From the NCBI GenBank assembly GCA_951213105.1, contig OX578152.1, positions 101,084,568 to 101,148,567 on the forward strand: 64,000 nt of DNA. The letters are read 5' to 3'. Shown here in pieces: positions 1 through 10,917 of the stretch. The notes beneath the pieces are model-generated. The model saw nothing but the letters and a program-made list of their open reading frames with translations. It had not been told where the DNA came from and made no database searches. This DNA comes from Amaurobius ferox. Lineage: Eukaryota > Arthropoda > Arachnida > Araneae > Amaurobiidae. The translations under genes were made by a program, and so were the position numbers. Within the stretch, counting starts at the first letter, position 1, and each line of letters opens with the position of its first letter.

Positions 1-24
1 TGGAAAATTAAAAATATATATTGG

Positions 25-54
25 CAATTAAGTTATGATCTCATAACTTAATTG
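25..54. other. Perfect 14-bp hairpin
   Basis: CAATTAAGTTATGA (25-38) is exactly complementary to TCATAACTTAATTG (41-54), with a 2-nt loop. A degraded form survives in the second repeat D copy near 31200. Confidence 0.8.
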
Positions 55-99
55 CAAATACATATTTTTAACTTATTCACTGTTCAATTTCTTAAAATT

Positions 100-141
100 A
101 TAACAGACATCCCCACCACTTAATCTTGGGATGTCTGTTAT
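100..141. other. Perfect 14-bp hairpin with 14-nt loop
   Basis: ATAACAGACATCCC (100-113) is exactly complementary to GGGATGTCTGTTAT (128-141). It sits 45 bases after the first hairpin, inside repeat D. Confidence 0.8.
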
Positions 142-430
142 ACTTCATACTCTCCAATGGCTGAAGAAACATATATATTGGTTTTTTATATGAATATAAT
201 GTTTAAAGTACTTTTATATTCTAGTATACTAAATCAGTTTTCATTGCAGTACCCTTACTACGCAAATAGCACTGAAAATAGGAAATGGGGGAATAATTTT
301 AGAGTTTACAATTTTTATTTTGATCCCCCCCCCCCCCCCCCTTCTTCGAACTGATATCTGAGCACCATTTGAATATACTTTCTACAAGTAACTCTTCGAA
401 ATATACTTCTTAATTTTTTTTTAGAATTAT

Positions 431-970
431 CATTTTTTAAATTTCGACTTAATCATGGTGTATATAGAATTTTCCTTTTTTTTTTCACTATTAAATGTAA
501 ATCTTTTGTTTTGGCGCCTTAGTGAGAAGGGCGTTTCAGTCACTAAGAAATAATTAGAATTCAAATTGTTTTTCCAGAAATTTGTCATTTTTCTTTTCCG
601 ACGCCTCTGATTCAGTTGCGCTGTTAATTTCAAGCAGAAAATTACTGTCTCATACTATGTAAAGTAAAGAGAAAGTATTGCTTTCAAGAAAATTTCCGAA
701 TTCGTGATTTTGATGCAAATATATGTTTTAAGACCACGTTTTGAATAATTTTGCAGCGATGTCCGCCTGTCTGGCTGCGGTTGATTTCTTGTGTACATGA
801 TAACGGCCACAAATATTAATGGATTTTCACGAAACTATGTCCGGCTATGCTATAAAAAAAAACCCAGAATAAAATAGAATTTTTTTTTAATTCGAACGAA
901 AATTCGATTGAAAAAAAAATTCGAAATGAAAGCATTTGAAATTCATTCGACACTTTACATTTTTTTTTTC
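431..970. other. No gene seen
   Basis: AT-rich sequence with homopolymer T runs. No convincing open frame, RNA gene or repeat boundary was recognised. Confidence 0.5.
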
Positions 971-1540
971 ACTTTTCTCATATATATAATGTATCAGGAA
1001 AGTATTGTGACGGGATCGAAAATTCGAATTCGAGTTTTCGACGTGAGAGCACGTTTCAAGCATTCCTGATCACGAATCAAACATTTTTGAAGTGATGTCT
1101 AGGTGTGTGTGTGTGAAAGTATGTGTGTGTGTGTCAGTGAGCCTGTGGAGACGATAACTGATGAACGAATGGACTGATTCGAACGAAATTTGGTACAAAA
1201 ATCAAAACCCGTAAACACTGGAAGCCTATTGTTTTTATACACAATCGAATGTTCAGAACCCCTAAATTTTCGAGTGAAATTTTGAAAAAATCGTCAAAAA
1301 ATCAAAACCTCTAATAAAGTTACGCAAATAGACATTTCTTATCTAATTTTTCATTAGAAAACGATTAACATAAATTTTAGAACGCTAATAAGAGCCGTTT
1401 TCAAGATAGTACACATTTTTCAAAAAAATTATCAAAAAGTCATATAAAAAAATCTGATGTGGGCAGCACATGACTTTCCTTATATAATGCATTGAATTTA
1501 TTACTTTTACAGAAAAAAAAATAGGTTATTCTTATAGTAG
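971..1540 (+). repeat. Family A repeat, rearranged copy
   Basis: 971-1452 is the hairpin-bearing half of family A in plus orientation. It contains the ATAATGTAT hairpin region, AAAATTCGAATTCGAG, a (GT)n tract near 1105-1135, and the block around AATAAAGTTACGCAAATAG. At 1453 it joins about 88 bp of the opposite terminus in minus orientation (TCTGATGTGGG onward). The junction shows recombination or a nested insertion. The big inverted-arm element begins where this copy stops. Confidence 0.75.
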
Positions 1541-1549
1541 TAGAAGAGA

Positions 1550-1975
1550 AATGACAGTTGAAGGGCAGCAGGCGCAGCCGCTGCGCCTGGAGGAGGAGGA
1601 GGCCCTCTTTGGGAGGAGGGTCCCTCTTTGGAGTGGACCCTCCTTGGAGGGTCTTGAGACCCCCAGGAGGATCCCTCTTTTGAGAGGAAGCTCCTCTCAG
1701 AGGGTCTTGAGACCCCCAGGAGGATCCCTCTCACTGCCCCCTCCCCTCTTTTGGAAGTCTGGTGATGCCTCTCTTGAGAGGAAGCCTCTTTCGCAATTGC
1801 CCTCTTTCACAGAGGCCTGATGACTCATACGGAGTGAGTTTCACTCCGAGTCTTGAGAGGGAATGTCACAATCGCTGACTGACCTGAGGAAGTGGTTTCA
1901 AGGGATGTCGCAATCGCTGACCGACCCTTGACCTGAGGAAGAAGTTTCAAGGGATGTCGCAATCGAACAATCTGG
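1550..1975 (+). repeat. GC-rich arm tip with internal direct repeats
   Basis: The block GGGTCTTGAGACCCCC is present twice (about 1648 and 1708) and is itself a 6-bp palindrome around TG. Further in, CCTGAGGAAG followed by TTTCAAGGGATGTCGCAATC recurs as three partial copies between 1858 and 1970. The mirror image lies at 10140-10560. GC content is far above that of the surroundings. Clustered terminal repeats like these often serve as recombinase binding sites; that function is inference. Confidence 0.75.
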
Positions 1976-2154
1976 AAATGACGTGTCGCGCCTTGAAGCT
2001 CCTTAGCACACGTCCTCCCTCTCTGTTGGTCAGCGACAGAGTGAAAGATCTTATCAGCGTGACGTAGTTAAAGCGCCCTCTGGCGAATTTTGATGAAGTG
2101 CTGCCATCTATCGGAATTTTTTTTTCCAAAAGAATTTAATGTTTCACTTGTCAG

Positions 2155-2235
2155 GAGCTGGATTCGAACTTGGGCCCAACTGATTAGAAGCCGCGCGTCT
2201 TACCGCTGTGCCAAAGCACCCGTGCTTTATAGGCA
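2155..2235 (-). repeat. tRNA-like sequence in left arm
   Basis: Read on the minus strand it has an A-box-like TGGCACAGCGG and a B-box-like GTTCGAATCCAGC about 40 bases later, the spacing of an internal Pol III promoter. The anticodon stem pairs poorly, so it is better called a tRNA-derived (SINE-type) relic than a functional tRNA. The mirror copy is at 9895-9975. Confidence 0.6.
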
Positions 2236-2389
2236 GTTAACTTCGAAGTGTACCTTATCAGTGGAAGTTAGATTATTTTTCAAAGTTCATTCGAATCGCT
2301 CGGTGAGTAGCGATGCAAGGGTGCGTTTTAAAACAGAATGCTACGGAGTGAATATAAATATGTATATTATAACACAATGATTTTTTTTT

Positions 2390-2995
2390 TTAAACAAATG
2401 TATACACAAACTTTAAAAACACGAATGTAATAATTAGCTAAAATTGTATTCAGTGGATTTTTTTTTTTAAATAAATCTAACTATCAATACGATTTTTATA
2501 ATAATAACGAAATAATTTCGAATGTTTAAAAACAAATTGATTACGGATTTCCAATGAACACACAAATTGTGTTCAGTGAATACCATTCGACCATTTTAAG
2601 TGTTGTGTATCTAAAAACAAATGTATACACAAACTTTAAAAACACGAATGTAATAATTAGCTAAAATTGTATTCAGTGGATTTTTTTTTTTTTTTTTAAA
2701 TAAATCTAACTATCAATACGATTTTTATAATAATAACGAAATAATTTCGAATGTTTAAAAACAAATTGATTACGGATTTCCAATGAACATACAAATTGTG
2801 TTCCGTGGACACAAAATGGTGTTAAGTGAATAGCATTCAACCCTTTATGTGTTTTGTATCTAAAAACAAATGTATACACAAACTTTAAAAACATGAATGT
2901 AATACATAGCTGAAATTATGTTTTGTGAACAGGATTCGACCCTTTTAAATGTTGTGTATCTAAAAACAAATGTATACACAAACTTTAAAATAGCG
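2390..2995 (+). repeat. Tandem subrepeats within left arm
   Basis: The phrase AAATGTATACACAAACTTTA recurs at about 2397, 2620, 2869 and 2967. The first two copies continue with ACACGAATGTAATAATTAGC and a poly-T block. The mirrored array is at about 9130-9725. Periods of roughly 225, 250 and 100 bp show irregular expansion. Confidence 0.75.
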
Positions 2996-4539
2996 CATTT
3001 AGTTAAAATGAAGTGAACAAGATTTGACCATTCTAAGTGTGTGTGTGTGATTTTTTAAAAATAAATCTAACAGCATATACGACTAGTAACGAAATGATTT
3101 TTTTCTTTTTATAAAAATAATAATGAAAATTAGAACTCACGGAACGACGACTTCACTACCCGCTGGTCAAACTTCAAATGAGTGATACACTCTCATTACG
3201 CTATTAAAAATTAGATATTATCTATAATGACGTCAGCAGTATGAGGTGTTGCCACCTATTTTTTCTAATAATATATTTTAATAGTTGGATACTTCAAGGG
3301 TCTGATTTGGTACACGTAATCTGAAATACATCATTTTAATGATATTACGCATTGAATATGATTCGGCCATTTTTAAAATGGTGGATGTAATTGAAATATC
3401 GAAGTTTAGAATTTAACAAACTAACGAATTTTCACCCCCAAAAATTTTAGCATTCAGTTTAAATAAAACCCAATGAATATGATATCACCATTTTAACATC
3501 GTAATTTTACTACCATTATAGAACTTAGAAGTGAGTGTACATTATTTTTTTCAGGACACCAACACATTTTAAAATCTATTGAATAGGAATAGACCATTTT
3601 GCACATAAATGTACCTAGATTTCAACACCCGGTATTAAAACCTGCTAAACATGAAACGAGTAAGTATTGTGTGAGATTTTATCACACTAACTTTCAAACT
3701 TTTTAAATTTTTAAAAATGTCCGAAATAGTTGTATTTCATCGGTAGACATAAATTGTATGGAACACATTTTTATGAAAAAAATATCTGTTTCGACAGCTT
3801 TTAAAAATAGATTTCTACAGTTGTACACTACGGTTCTAGAATTTTCTAAATACGAATCGACTGTTTGAACTACCAATGGTGGTTTTACCGATGCAAATAT
3901 TTACAAGACAAATATTTCAATGAAACCGAACTTAGTTGAAGCTTCTAAGTTTGAATATTTAGAATCATTTCATATAATTTTTATATGCACATTGAAAATA
4001 GTTAACAAAATTGGAACTCACGGAGCGACAACTTACTGTCCACACTCCAAATGAGTGATACACTCTTATTACATTATTAAAAATTAGATCTTATCTATAA
4101 TGATGTCATTATGTTGCCGTATTGCCACCACACAATTATTCTTTCCAAATTATGCATTTTTTTTTTCTTTTTTCTTTTTAATAACTTGCTACTGTCTTAT
4201 GCTATCCATTTTTTTTTTCATATAAGCAGATATTCCATATACCTTCTAAATGTTAAGTTGTAATTTAAAAAAAAAAAAAAGCATTAGAGGTGTATTTTAC
4301 GTCTGAATTCGTCCAAGTGGAAATTCGACAATTGCAAATGCATGATTGCATCCTCACATTTCAATAGACACCACTAAAATGTGTGGATCTTATTTTGAAA
4401 AAGCTGCTCTCAGAAAGAATATGTATATGAATACATATTTTCCATAAATATACCCCCTCCCCCCCCCCCCCCTCAATACACACAACATGCAGGCCAAAGA
4501 CTCACCCAAAATACATTCCAAATCGGCTCTATAGCTTAT

Positions 4540-5688
4540 CGCGCTTATCAGTGTAACAGATAGTAACCCAAAGTTCATGTTCACAAAGCGAGTTAATTGC
4601 AATGTTATTGTTTTAAGCAGTTCCCATATTTAAATGAAAAATTTATCAAATTATACAATACATACAAGAGCTGGAAGATCATAGCATTTCAATATTATAG
4701 AATACTCACGAATGTTTTTTTTTTCCCCATTTAAAATTATCAAATTTTAATGCAATTTGACAAAAATTGCACAATACTTAGTGTATGACTATCAAATAAG
4801 AGCTAGGTTTTATTGTTACAACAACGTTTAAGATCATTAAACGAGTATATATATATATATTTTTTTTAAAGAAGAATAGTATATAAATTACTGTTTTTAA
4901 GGATAGGTGATTGTTAACATTGAATTTAAATGAAAGAGTGACCCTCTGAGACAAGTACAGTACATTGCAATAACATTAAAAAATATGAAAGATATGCAAT
5001 TAACACCTTAAAAGAAACATGTAATGAGTTTTGATATCTTAATAGGAGACATTATTGACATGCACATAGAAATGTCACAATTTTGTGGCTGTAGGTGCTC
5101 CATAAGACCCCTCTGCTCTTAATAAATGATCCCATTTGAATGTACATATTTAACAACATACAGAAAATGACAGGAATACAACAAAATTTTACACCTATTA
5201 CAGAATAACTCCCAACTTCGTAGATTTTTAAGAAACTACAGTCGAATTTTCACCGATTCTTAGAGATTGAAACACAGCATTGTTTATGAATCTTCATACT
5301 TTAGAGAATGGAACATAACTTACCATTTATTTTGAATGAATTCAGAATTTTGACATTGATTATAAATTTATGATTTAAACTCTGTAAAGTGTAAATATCC
5401 TTTGTTATGAAACTCACACTGTAGACATTTGATATGATTCGAATAAATCTATTTTTAATTTTTTATATTTTATTTTAAAAAGTGAGATTAGTAAACATGT
5501 TACACTTGAATGTATAGATACATAACTCATAACCATATAACATTTCTTAAATGGAACATGCTTAAAAAAAAAAATTAGCTAATGAGTATAAATAAGAAAT
5601 TCAATTTGAAAGATAAAAACCATTTAATGAATCTATTATTCATGAAATACACATTAACCATTATCAGTTGTACATTTAAACAAATAAG
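4540..5688. other. Unique centre, 3' flank of the PC4-like gene
   Basis: Single-copy AT-rich sequence between the left arm and the gene. It includes a short (TA)n at 4845-4860 and a poly-A region at 5562-5575. No second gene was seen. Confidence 0.5.
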
Positions 5689-6840
5689 TTAAAATGATTT
5701 CCTTATTGCACATTCATAGTCCTCTGATTTGAATGACTCGAAAAAATTTCTATCATAGCAGTAAAAGACTTCTTCACCACGCAACAAAACTTTCTTAGCA
5801 ATGTTATTAATGTCAAGATTTAGAAGCACTTGTTCAGACACTCTGTCATACATTTGTAATGGAGTGCTGTAAAGACATTCATGGTAACTTAAATCTTCAA
5901 CTTGAGCAACACAGCCGACACATTTGAAAAGTTTTCTTACATGACACATGATGTTGTCATGAATACAAGAGATTAATTGTTCGAATGCAAAATTTTTGTC
6001 ACAAATAAGTGATGGTAGAAAGGTTATAGTGTTCTTTATTTTTAATATTTGAGCAGGAAGCCACTCTATAAATATACTTTCTCGAAGATGTATACTAATG
6101 TTGTTAACACTATTCTGTAAACATGCTATTTGATTTTTATCTAAGGTAATATGACACTGTGTTAGACAAAATTTTGAATCATATAATTGAATTATTTTCT
6201 GCAAATGCAATTTTCCGTTGTCATTGAAACAGAACAACTCATTGCGACTGACGAAAGAGGTATCTGCATATAGAATATTGAACGACCACAATTTTTGAGA
6301 AAATTCACTCCACGTAGCCGGTGACAGTGTAACACCTTCACGCGTAGGCTGTAATTCATTTCGATCGTTAGAGAGATATTTCCATATATACACTTTTAAC
6401 TTCCCATGACGAAGTTTTAAATATACATACACATTAGATCCTAAATGCCAACGACGGAGTGCATCTTGCATAAAATCTGAAGAAGTAGATTCAGTCGAAA
6501 CTGATTCTGTAGTGGAAGATAACACTCCGCTATGTGTTAGAGCACAAGAAAGTAGATCTTGAGTTGAGTTTTCAACCTCGGTGAGAACTTGTGAATTGAC
6601 AACGGTAGATGTTTCTGCTGGGGTTTTGGAAGACATAAGATAGGTCTCTAACCAATCCTCAGCAAATTTTTGTGAGGGCGAATTAATCACATCTGAGACA
6701 ATGTCCACAGATTTTGTTTCTTCTAGGGTAGGAACAGTCAACTCCGCACTATTTACACTAGAAATTATTTGCTCGAGTGATGGCATACTTTGAATTTTAG
6801 GCATTCTTTTTAGATAGTAACATCCAACTACGACATTCAC
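5689..6840 (-). CDS. PC4-like single-stranded-DNA-binding protein
   Basis: An intact 383-codon frame and the only gene of the inverted-arm element. Residues 1-128 are Ser/Thr-rich and probably disordered. Residues 130-190 resemble the C-terminal domain of transcription coactivator PC4/p15: LGSNVYVYLKLRHGKLKV, a Trp/Tyr pair, then GVTLSPATWSEF, which fits the family pattern of a basic beta strand followed by G-I-x-L-x-x-x-x-W. Residues 200-250 look like a second, weaker copy (NGKLHLQKIIQLY then ITLDKNQI). Near the C-terminus C307-x2-C310, H320 and C322 could bind zinc. PC4 proteins bind ssDNA and aid transcription, replication or repair; a role in maintaining this element is inference. The first Met (6840) is used, but Met-13 (6804) is an equally good start. 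The gene is far longer than cellular PC4, which has about 100-130 residues. Confidence 0.7.
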   Translation of the reverse strand: MNVVVGCYYLKRMPKIQSMPSLEQIISSVNSAELTVPTLEETKSVDIVSDVINSPSQKFAEDWLETYLMSSKTPAETSTVVNSQVLTEVENSTQDLLSCALTHSGVLSSTTESVSTESTSSDFMQDALRRWHLGSNVYVYLKLRHGKLKVYIWKYLSNDRNELQPTREGVTLSPATWSEFSQKLWSFNILYADTSFVSRNELFCFNDNGKLHLQKIIQLYDSKFCLTQCHITLDKNQIACLQNSVNNISIHLRESIFIEWLPAQILKIKNTITFLPSLICDKNFAFEQLISCIHDNIMCHVRKLFKCVGCVAQVEDLSYHECLYSTPLQMYDRVSEQVLLNLDINNIAKKVLLRGEEVFYCYDRNFFESFKSEDYECAIRKSF

Positions 6841-7407
6841 AGTATAAGATTTATTTTTAAAACACTAACATCTTAAAACATTATAATTTTGTCGCAGCTA
6901 TGAACGAACCAAACCTATCCACACAACGCCCAAAGTTGAAATGACTTATCAAACAACTTCATAAGTATAATCACATAACCTAAATCGAGTGTCGTGTGCA
7001 AACAGATCACATAAGATATGAAGTGATTAGAACTTATAATTTTTAATGAATCGTACAACATTAGATTGTGGTAAATACAATTGTTATCTACATGAGAAAA
7101 TTTCTATATTATTTCATTCAGCTTCGAAATCATAGAGTGAAAATATGTACCAAACTTACTTAAAGTTCCTAATTTTAAATCACATTAACATTATATACTT
7201 AGAAAAATTTTATATATATTTTTATAACTTTAGGTGATATGTATCACGCGGAATATACAAGAATAGCTACCAAAAACACGAAAATAACTAACAGTATGAG
7301 GCCTTCACAAGTCGACATCCAAACTAGAAATGAACGATAAACACACTAATTACAACAATTAGATGAGAGCTTATCAGTTCTTATCTTATCTAAGATTTCA
7401 CATAAAA

Positions 7408-7443
7408 TGACGTCATCACTCCATAGTTCACAAGATGACGTCA
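7408..7443. promoter_or_regulatory. Two TGACGTCA palindromes upstream of the PC4-like gene
   Basis: TGACGTCA occurs at 7408-7415 and 7436-7443. It is the consensus CRE/ATF site. The pair lies about 570-600 bp upstream of the PC4-like start codon. Related TGACGTCA-type text also occurs in the arms near 3228 and 8880. Binding is inferred from the motif only. Confidence 0.4.
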
Positions 7444-7477
7444 TTGGTCCAAGGTTCGCAAGATAGCCGTTTAGCCT

Positions 7478-7529
7478 TTTAAAATTAAGAAGTAATTACT
7501 ACCGATTTTAATTACTTCTTAATTTTAAA
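7478..7529. other. Perfect 21-bp hairpin next to right arm
   Basis: Bases 7478-7498 (TTTAAAATTAAG onward) are exactly complementary to 7509-7529, around a 10-nt loop. The structure stands only about 45 bp from the inner edge of the right arm and is not present at the left inner edge. Confidence 0.85.
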
Positions 7530-7574
7530 TCACTTATTCACAATTATAAAAATTTTAATTACTTCATTTAATTT

Positions 7575-10572
7575 ATAAGCTATAGAGCCGATTTGGAATG
7601 TATTTTGGGTGAGTCTTTGGCCTGCATGTTGTGTGTATTGAGGGGGGGGGGGGGGGAGGGGGTATATTTATGGAAAATATGTATTCATATACATATTCTT
7701 TCTGAGAGCAGCTTTTTCAAAATAAGATCCACACATTTTAGTGGTGTCTATTGAAATGTGAGGATGCAATCATGCATTTGCAATTGTCGAATTTCCACTT
7801 GGGCGAATTCAGACGTAAAATACACCTCTAATGCTTTTTTTTTTTTTTAAATTACAACTTAACATTTAGAAGGTATATGGAATATCTGCTTATATGAAAA
7901 AAAAAATGGATAGCATAAGACAGTAGCAAGTTATTAAAAAGAAAAAAGAAAAAAAAAATGCATAATTTGGAAAGAATAATTGTGTGGTGGCAATACGGCA
8001 ACATAATGACATCATTATAGATAAGATCTAATTTTTAATAATGTAATAAGAGTGTATCACTCATTTGGAGTGTGGACAGTAAGTTGTCGCTCCGTGAGTT
8101 CCAATTTTGTTAACTATTTTCAATGTGCATATAAAAATTATATGAAATGATTCTAAATATTCAAACTTAGAAGCTTCAACTAAGTTCGGTTTCATTGAAA
8201 TATTTGTCTTGTAAATATTTGCATCGGTAAAACCACCATTGGTAGTTCAAACAGTCGATTCGTATTTAGAAAATTCTAGAACCGTAGTGTACAACTGTAG
8301 AAATCTATTTTTAAAAGCTGTCGAAACAGATATTTTTTTCATAAAAATGTGTTCCATACAATTTATGTCTACCGATGAAATACAACTATTTCGGACATTT
8401 TTAAAAATTTAAAAAGTTTGAAAGTTAGTGTGATAAAATCTCACACAATACTTACTCGTTTCATGTTTAGCAGGTTTTAATACCGGGTGTTGAAATCTAG
8501 GTACATTTATGTGCAAAATGGTCTATTCCTATTCAATAGATTTTAAAATGTGTTGGTGTCCTGAAAAAAATAATGTACACTCACTTCTAAGTTCTATAAT
8601 GGTAGTAAAATTACGATGTTAAAATGGTGATATCATATTCATTGGGTTTTATTTAAACTGAATGCTAAAATTTTTGGGGGTGAAAATTCGTTAGTTTGTT
8701 AAATTCTAAACTTCGATATTTCAATTACATCCACCATTTTAAAAATGGCCGAATCATATTCAATGCGTAATATCATTAAAATGATGTATTTCAGATTACG
8801 TGTACCAAATCAGACCCTTGAAGTATCCAACTATTAAAATATATTATTAGAAAAAATAGGTGGCAACACCTCATACTGCTGACGTCATTATAGATAATAT
8901 CTAATTTTTAATAGCGTAATGAGAGTGTATCACTCATTTGAAGTTTGACCAGCGGGTAGTGAAGTCGTCGTTCCGTGAGTTCTAATTTTCATTATTATTT
9001 TTATAAAAAGAAAAAAATCATTTCGTTACTAGTCGTATATGCTGTTAGATATATTTTTAAAAAATCACACACACACACTTAGAATGGTCAAATCTTGTTC
9101 ACTTCATTTTAACTAAATGCGCTATTTTAAAGTTTGTGTATACATTTGTTTTTAGATACACAACATTTAAAAGGGTCGAATCCTGTTCACAAAACATAAT
9201 TTCAGCTATGTATTACATTCATGTTTTTAAAGTTTGTGTATACATTTGTTTTTAGATACAAAACACATAAAGGGTTGAATGCTATTCACTTAACACCATT
9301 TTGTGTCCACGGAACACAATTTGTATGTTCATTGGAAATCCGTAATCAATTTGTTTTTAAACATTCGAAATTATTTCGTTATTATTATAAAAATCGTATT
9401 GATAGTTAGATTTATTTTAAAAAAAAAAAAAAAAAAAATCCACTGAATACAATTTTAGCTAATTATTACATTCGTGTTTTTAAAGTTTGTGTATACATTT
9501 GTTTTTAGATACACAACACTTAAAATGGTCGAATGGTATTCACTGAACACAATTTGTGTGTTCATTGGAAATCCGTAATCAATTTGTTTTTAAACATTCG
9601 AAATTATTTCGTTATTATTATAAAAATCGTATTGATAGTTAGATTTATTTAAAAAAAAAAATCCACTGAATACAATTTTAGCTAATTATTACATTCGTGT
9701 TTTTAAAGTTTGTGTATACATTTGTTTAAAAAAAAAAATCATTGTGTTATAATATACATATTTATATTCACTCCGTAGCATTCTGTTTTAAAACGCACCC
9801 TTGCATCGCTATTCACCGAGCGATTCGAATGAACTTTGAAAAATAATCTAACTTCCACTGATAAGGTACACTTCGAAGTTAACTGCCTATAAAGCACGGG
9901 TGCTTTGGCACAGCGGTAAGACGCGCGGCTTCTAATCAGTTGGGCCCAAGTTCGAATCCAGCTCCTGACAAGTGAAACATTAAATTCTTTTGGAAAAAAA
10001 AATGCCGATAGATGGCAGCACTTCATCAAAATTCGCCAGAGGGCGCTTTAACTACGTCACGCTGATAAGATCTTTCACTCTGTCGCTGACCAAGAGAGAG
10101 GGAGGACGTGTGCTAAGGAGCTCCAAGGCGCGACACGTCATTTCCAGATTGTTCGATTGCGACATCCCTTGAAACTTCTTCCTCAGGTCAAGGGTCGGTC
10201 AGCGATTGCGACATCCCTTGAAACCACTTCCTCAGGTCAGTCAGCGATTGTGACATTCCCTATCAAGACTCGGAGTGAAACTCACTCCGTATGAGTCATC
10301 AGGCCTCTGTGAAAGAGGGCAATTGCGAAAGAGGCTTCCTCTCAAGAGAGGCATCACCAGACTTCCAAAAGAGGGGAGGGGGCAGTGAGAGGGATCCTCC
10401 TGGGGGTCTCAAGACCCTCTGAGAGGAGCTTCCTCTCAAAAGAGGGATCCTCCTGGGGGTCTCAAGACCCTCCAAAGGAGGGTCCACTCCAAAGAGGGAC
10501 CCTCCTCCCAAAGAGGGCCTCCTCCTCCTCCAGGCGCCTGCTGCCCTTCAACTGTCATTTCTCTTCTACTAC
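7575..10572 (-). repeat. Right inverted arm (about 3.0 kb)
   Basis: Reverse complement of 1537-4539, with the poly-G run at about 7642-7660 mirroring the left poly-C. Differences seen by eye include GAGTCTTGATAGGG here for GAGTCTTGAGAGGG on the left, and GCCGATAG here for TCGGAATT-type text on the left near 2110. The short identical open frames in the two arms (for example 62 codons at 2706-2894 and 9221-9409) follow from the duplication and are not taken as genes. Confidence 0.9.
9895..9975 (+). repeat. tRNA-like sequence in right arm
   Basis: Mirror of the left-arm copy. It carries TGGCACAGCGG (A-box-like), a CTTCTAATC loop region and GTTCGAATCCAGC (B-box-like), followed by TCCTGACA. It entered the element before the arms were duplicated or homogenised. 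Confidence 0.6.
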
Positions 10573-10917
10573 CCCTGTACACAAAGCACAATTTGTAAAT
10601 AATTTCTGAACAAATAATTGTGTACAATATCGTTAACATTCTAAGTACTCATTTGTATAACGTAATATGAAGTAAGGGATATTTAAATTTTATTTTAAAG
10701 AAACATGCTATCAACATGGAATAATTAATACCTGCAATGACAGCAAGAAAACTTGCTTTGTTATATATGCCACAATAATGTGAATTTCTATGCGGACTGA
10801 TACATTAAGTGCTGCCATGCAGCCGGCTTCTAATTTATTAAAAATTAAACTCTTGAGAGAACTTTGCCTATAAAAATATTCCCAAAGTTGGAATCAGGCT
10901 CTCATTCAAGGTGCAAA
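10573..10917. other. No gene seen
   Basis: Flank of the inverted-arm element. AT-rich; no repeat or coding signal was recognised. Confidence 0.5.

Larger units (their letters stand above)
1..430 (+). repeat. Interspersed repeat D, copy 1
   Basis: This stretch aligns by eye with 31181-31520. Both begin with a TA-rich run and an inverted repeat around AATTAAGT. They then share the phrases ACTCCAATGG and GATATACTTTCTA-like text and a long poly-C run (328-341 here), and end near AATACTTCTTAA. The two copies are clearly diverged. No coding potential was recognised; the 65-codon open frame at 157-354 lies wholly inside the repeat. Confidence 0.6.
1537..4539 (+). repeat. Left inverted arm (about 3.0 kb)
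   Basis: It reads, outside to inside: a GC-rich tip with direct repeats (1550-1975), a tRNA-like block on the minus strand (2155-2235), a nested array (2390-2995), AT-rich spacer, and a poly-C run (4446-4472). The inner edge ends in ATAGCTTAT. The same order is mirrored in the right arm. Confidence 0.9.
1537..10572. mobile_element. About 9.0-kb element with 3-kb inverted arms
   Basis: 1537-4539 is repeated in inverse orientation at 7575-10572. The match runs from GTAGTAGAAGAG at the outer tips to ATAGCTTAT at the inner edges. The unique centre (4540-7574) holds one intact gene with PC4-like domains and no recognisable transposase, integrase or polymerase. The arms differ by scattered substitutions and small indels, for example a roughly 9-bp difference in the GC-rich tip near 1570. 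Very long TIRs around a short centre recall foldback elements. I cannot assign it to a described superfamily. No clear target duplication is visible; the left flank is family A and the right flank is unrelated sequence. A plain inverted segmental duplication is the main alternative. Confidence 0.7.

Noticed and set aside
2090..2380. 96-codon frame mirrored at 9739-10029
   Set aside because: It crosses the tRNA-like block and AT-rich repeats; not a plausible protein.
2706..2894. 62-codon frame identical at 9221-9409
   Set aside because: Identity is due to the inverted arms; it lies in a tandem subrepeat and has no coding features.
9895..9975. Functional tRNA-Arg gene
   Set aside because: The boxes fit but the anticodon stem does not pair; it is a repeat-borne relic.
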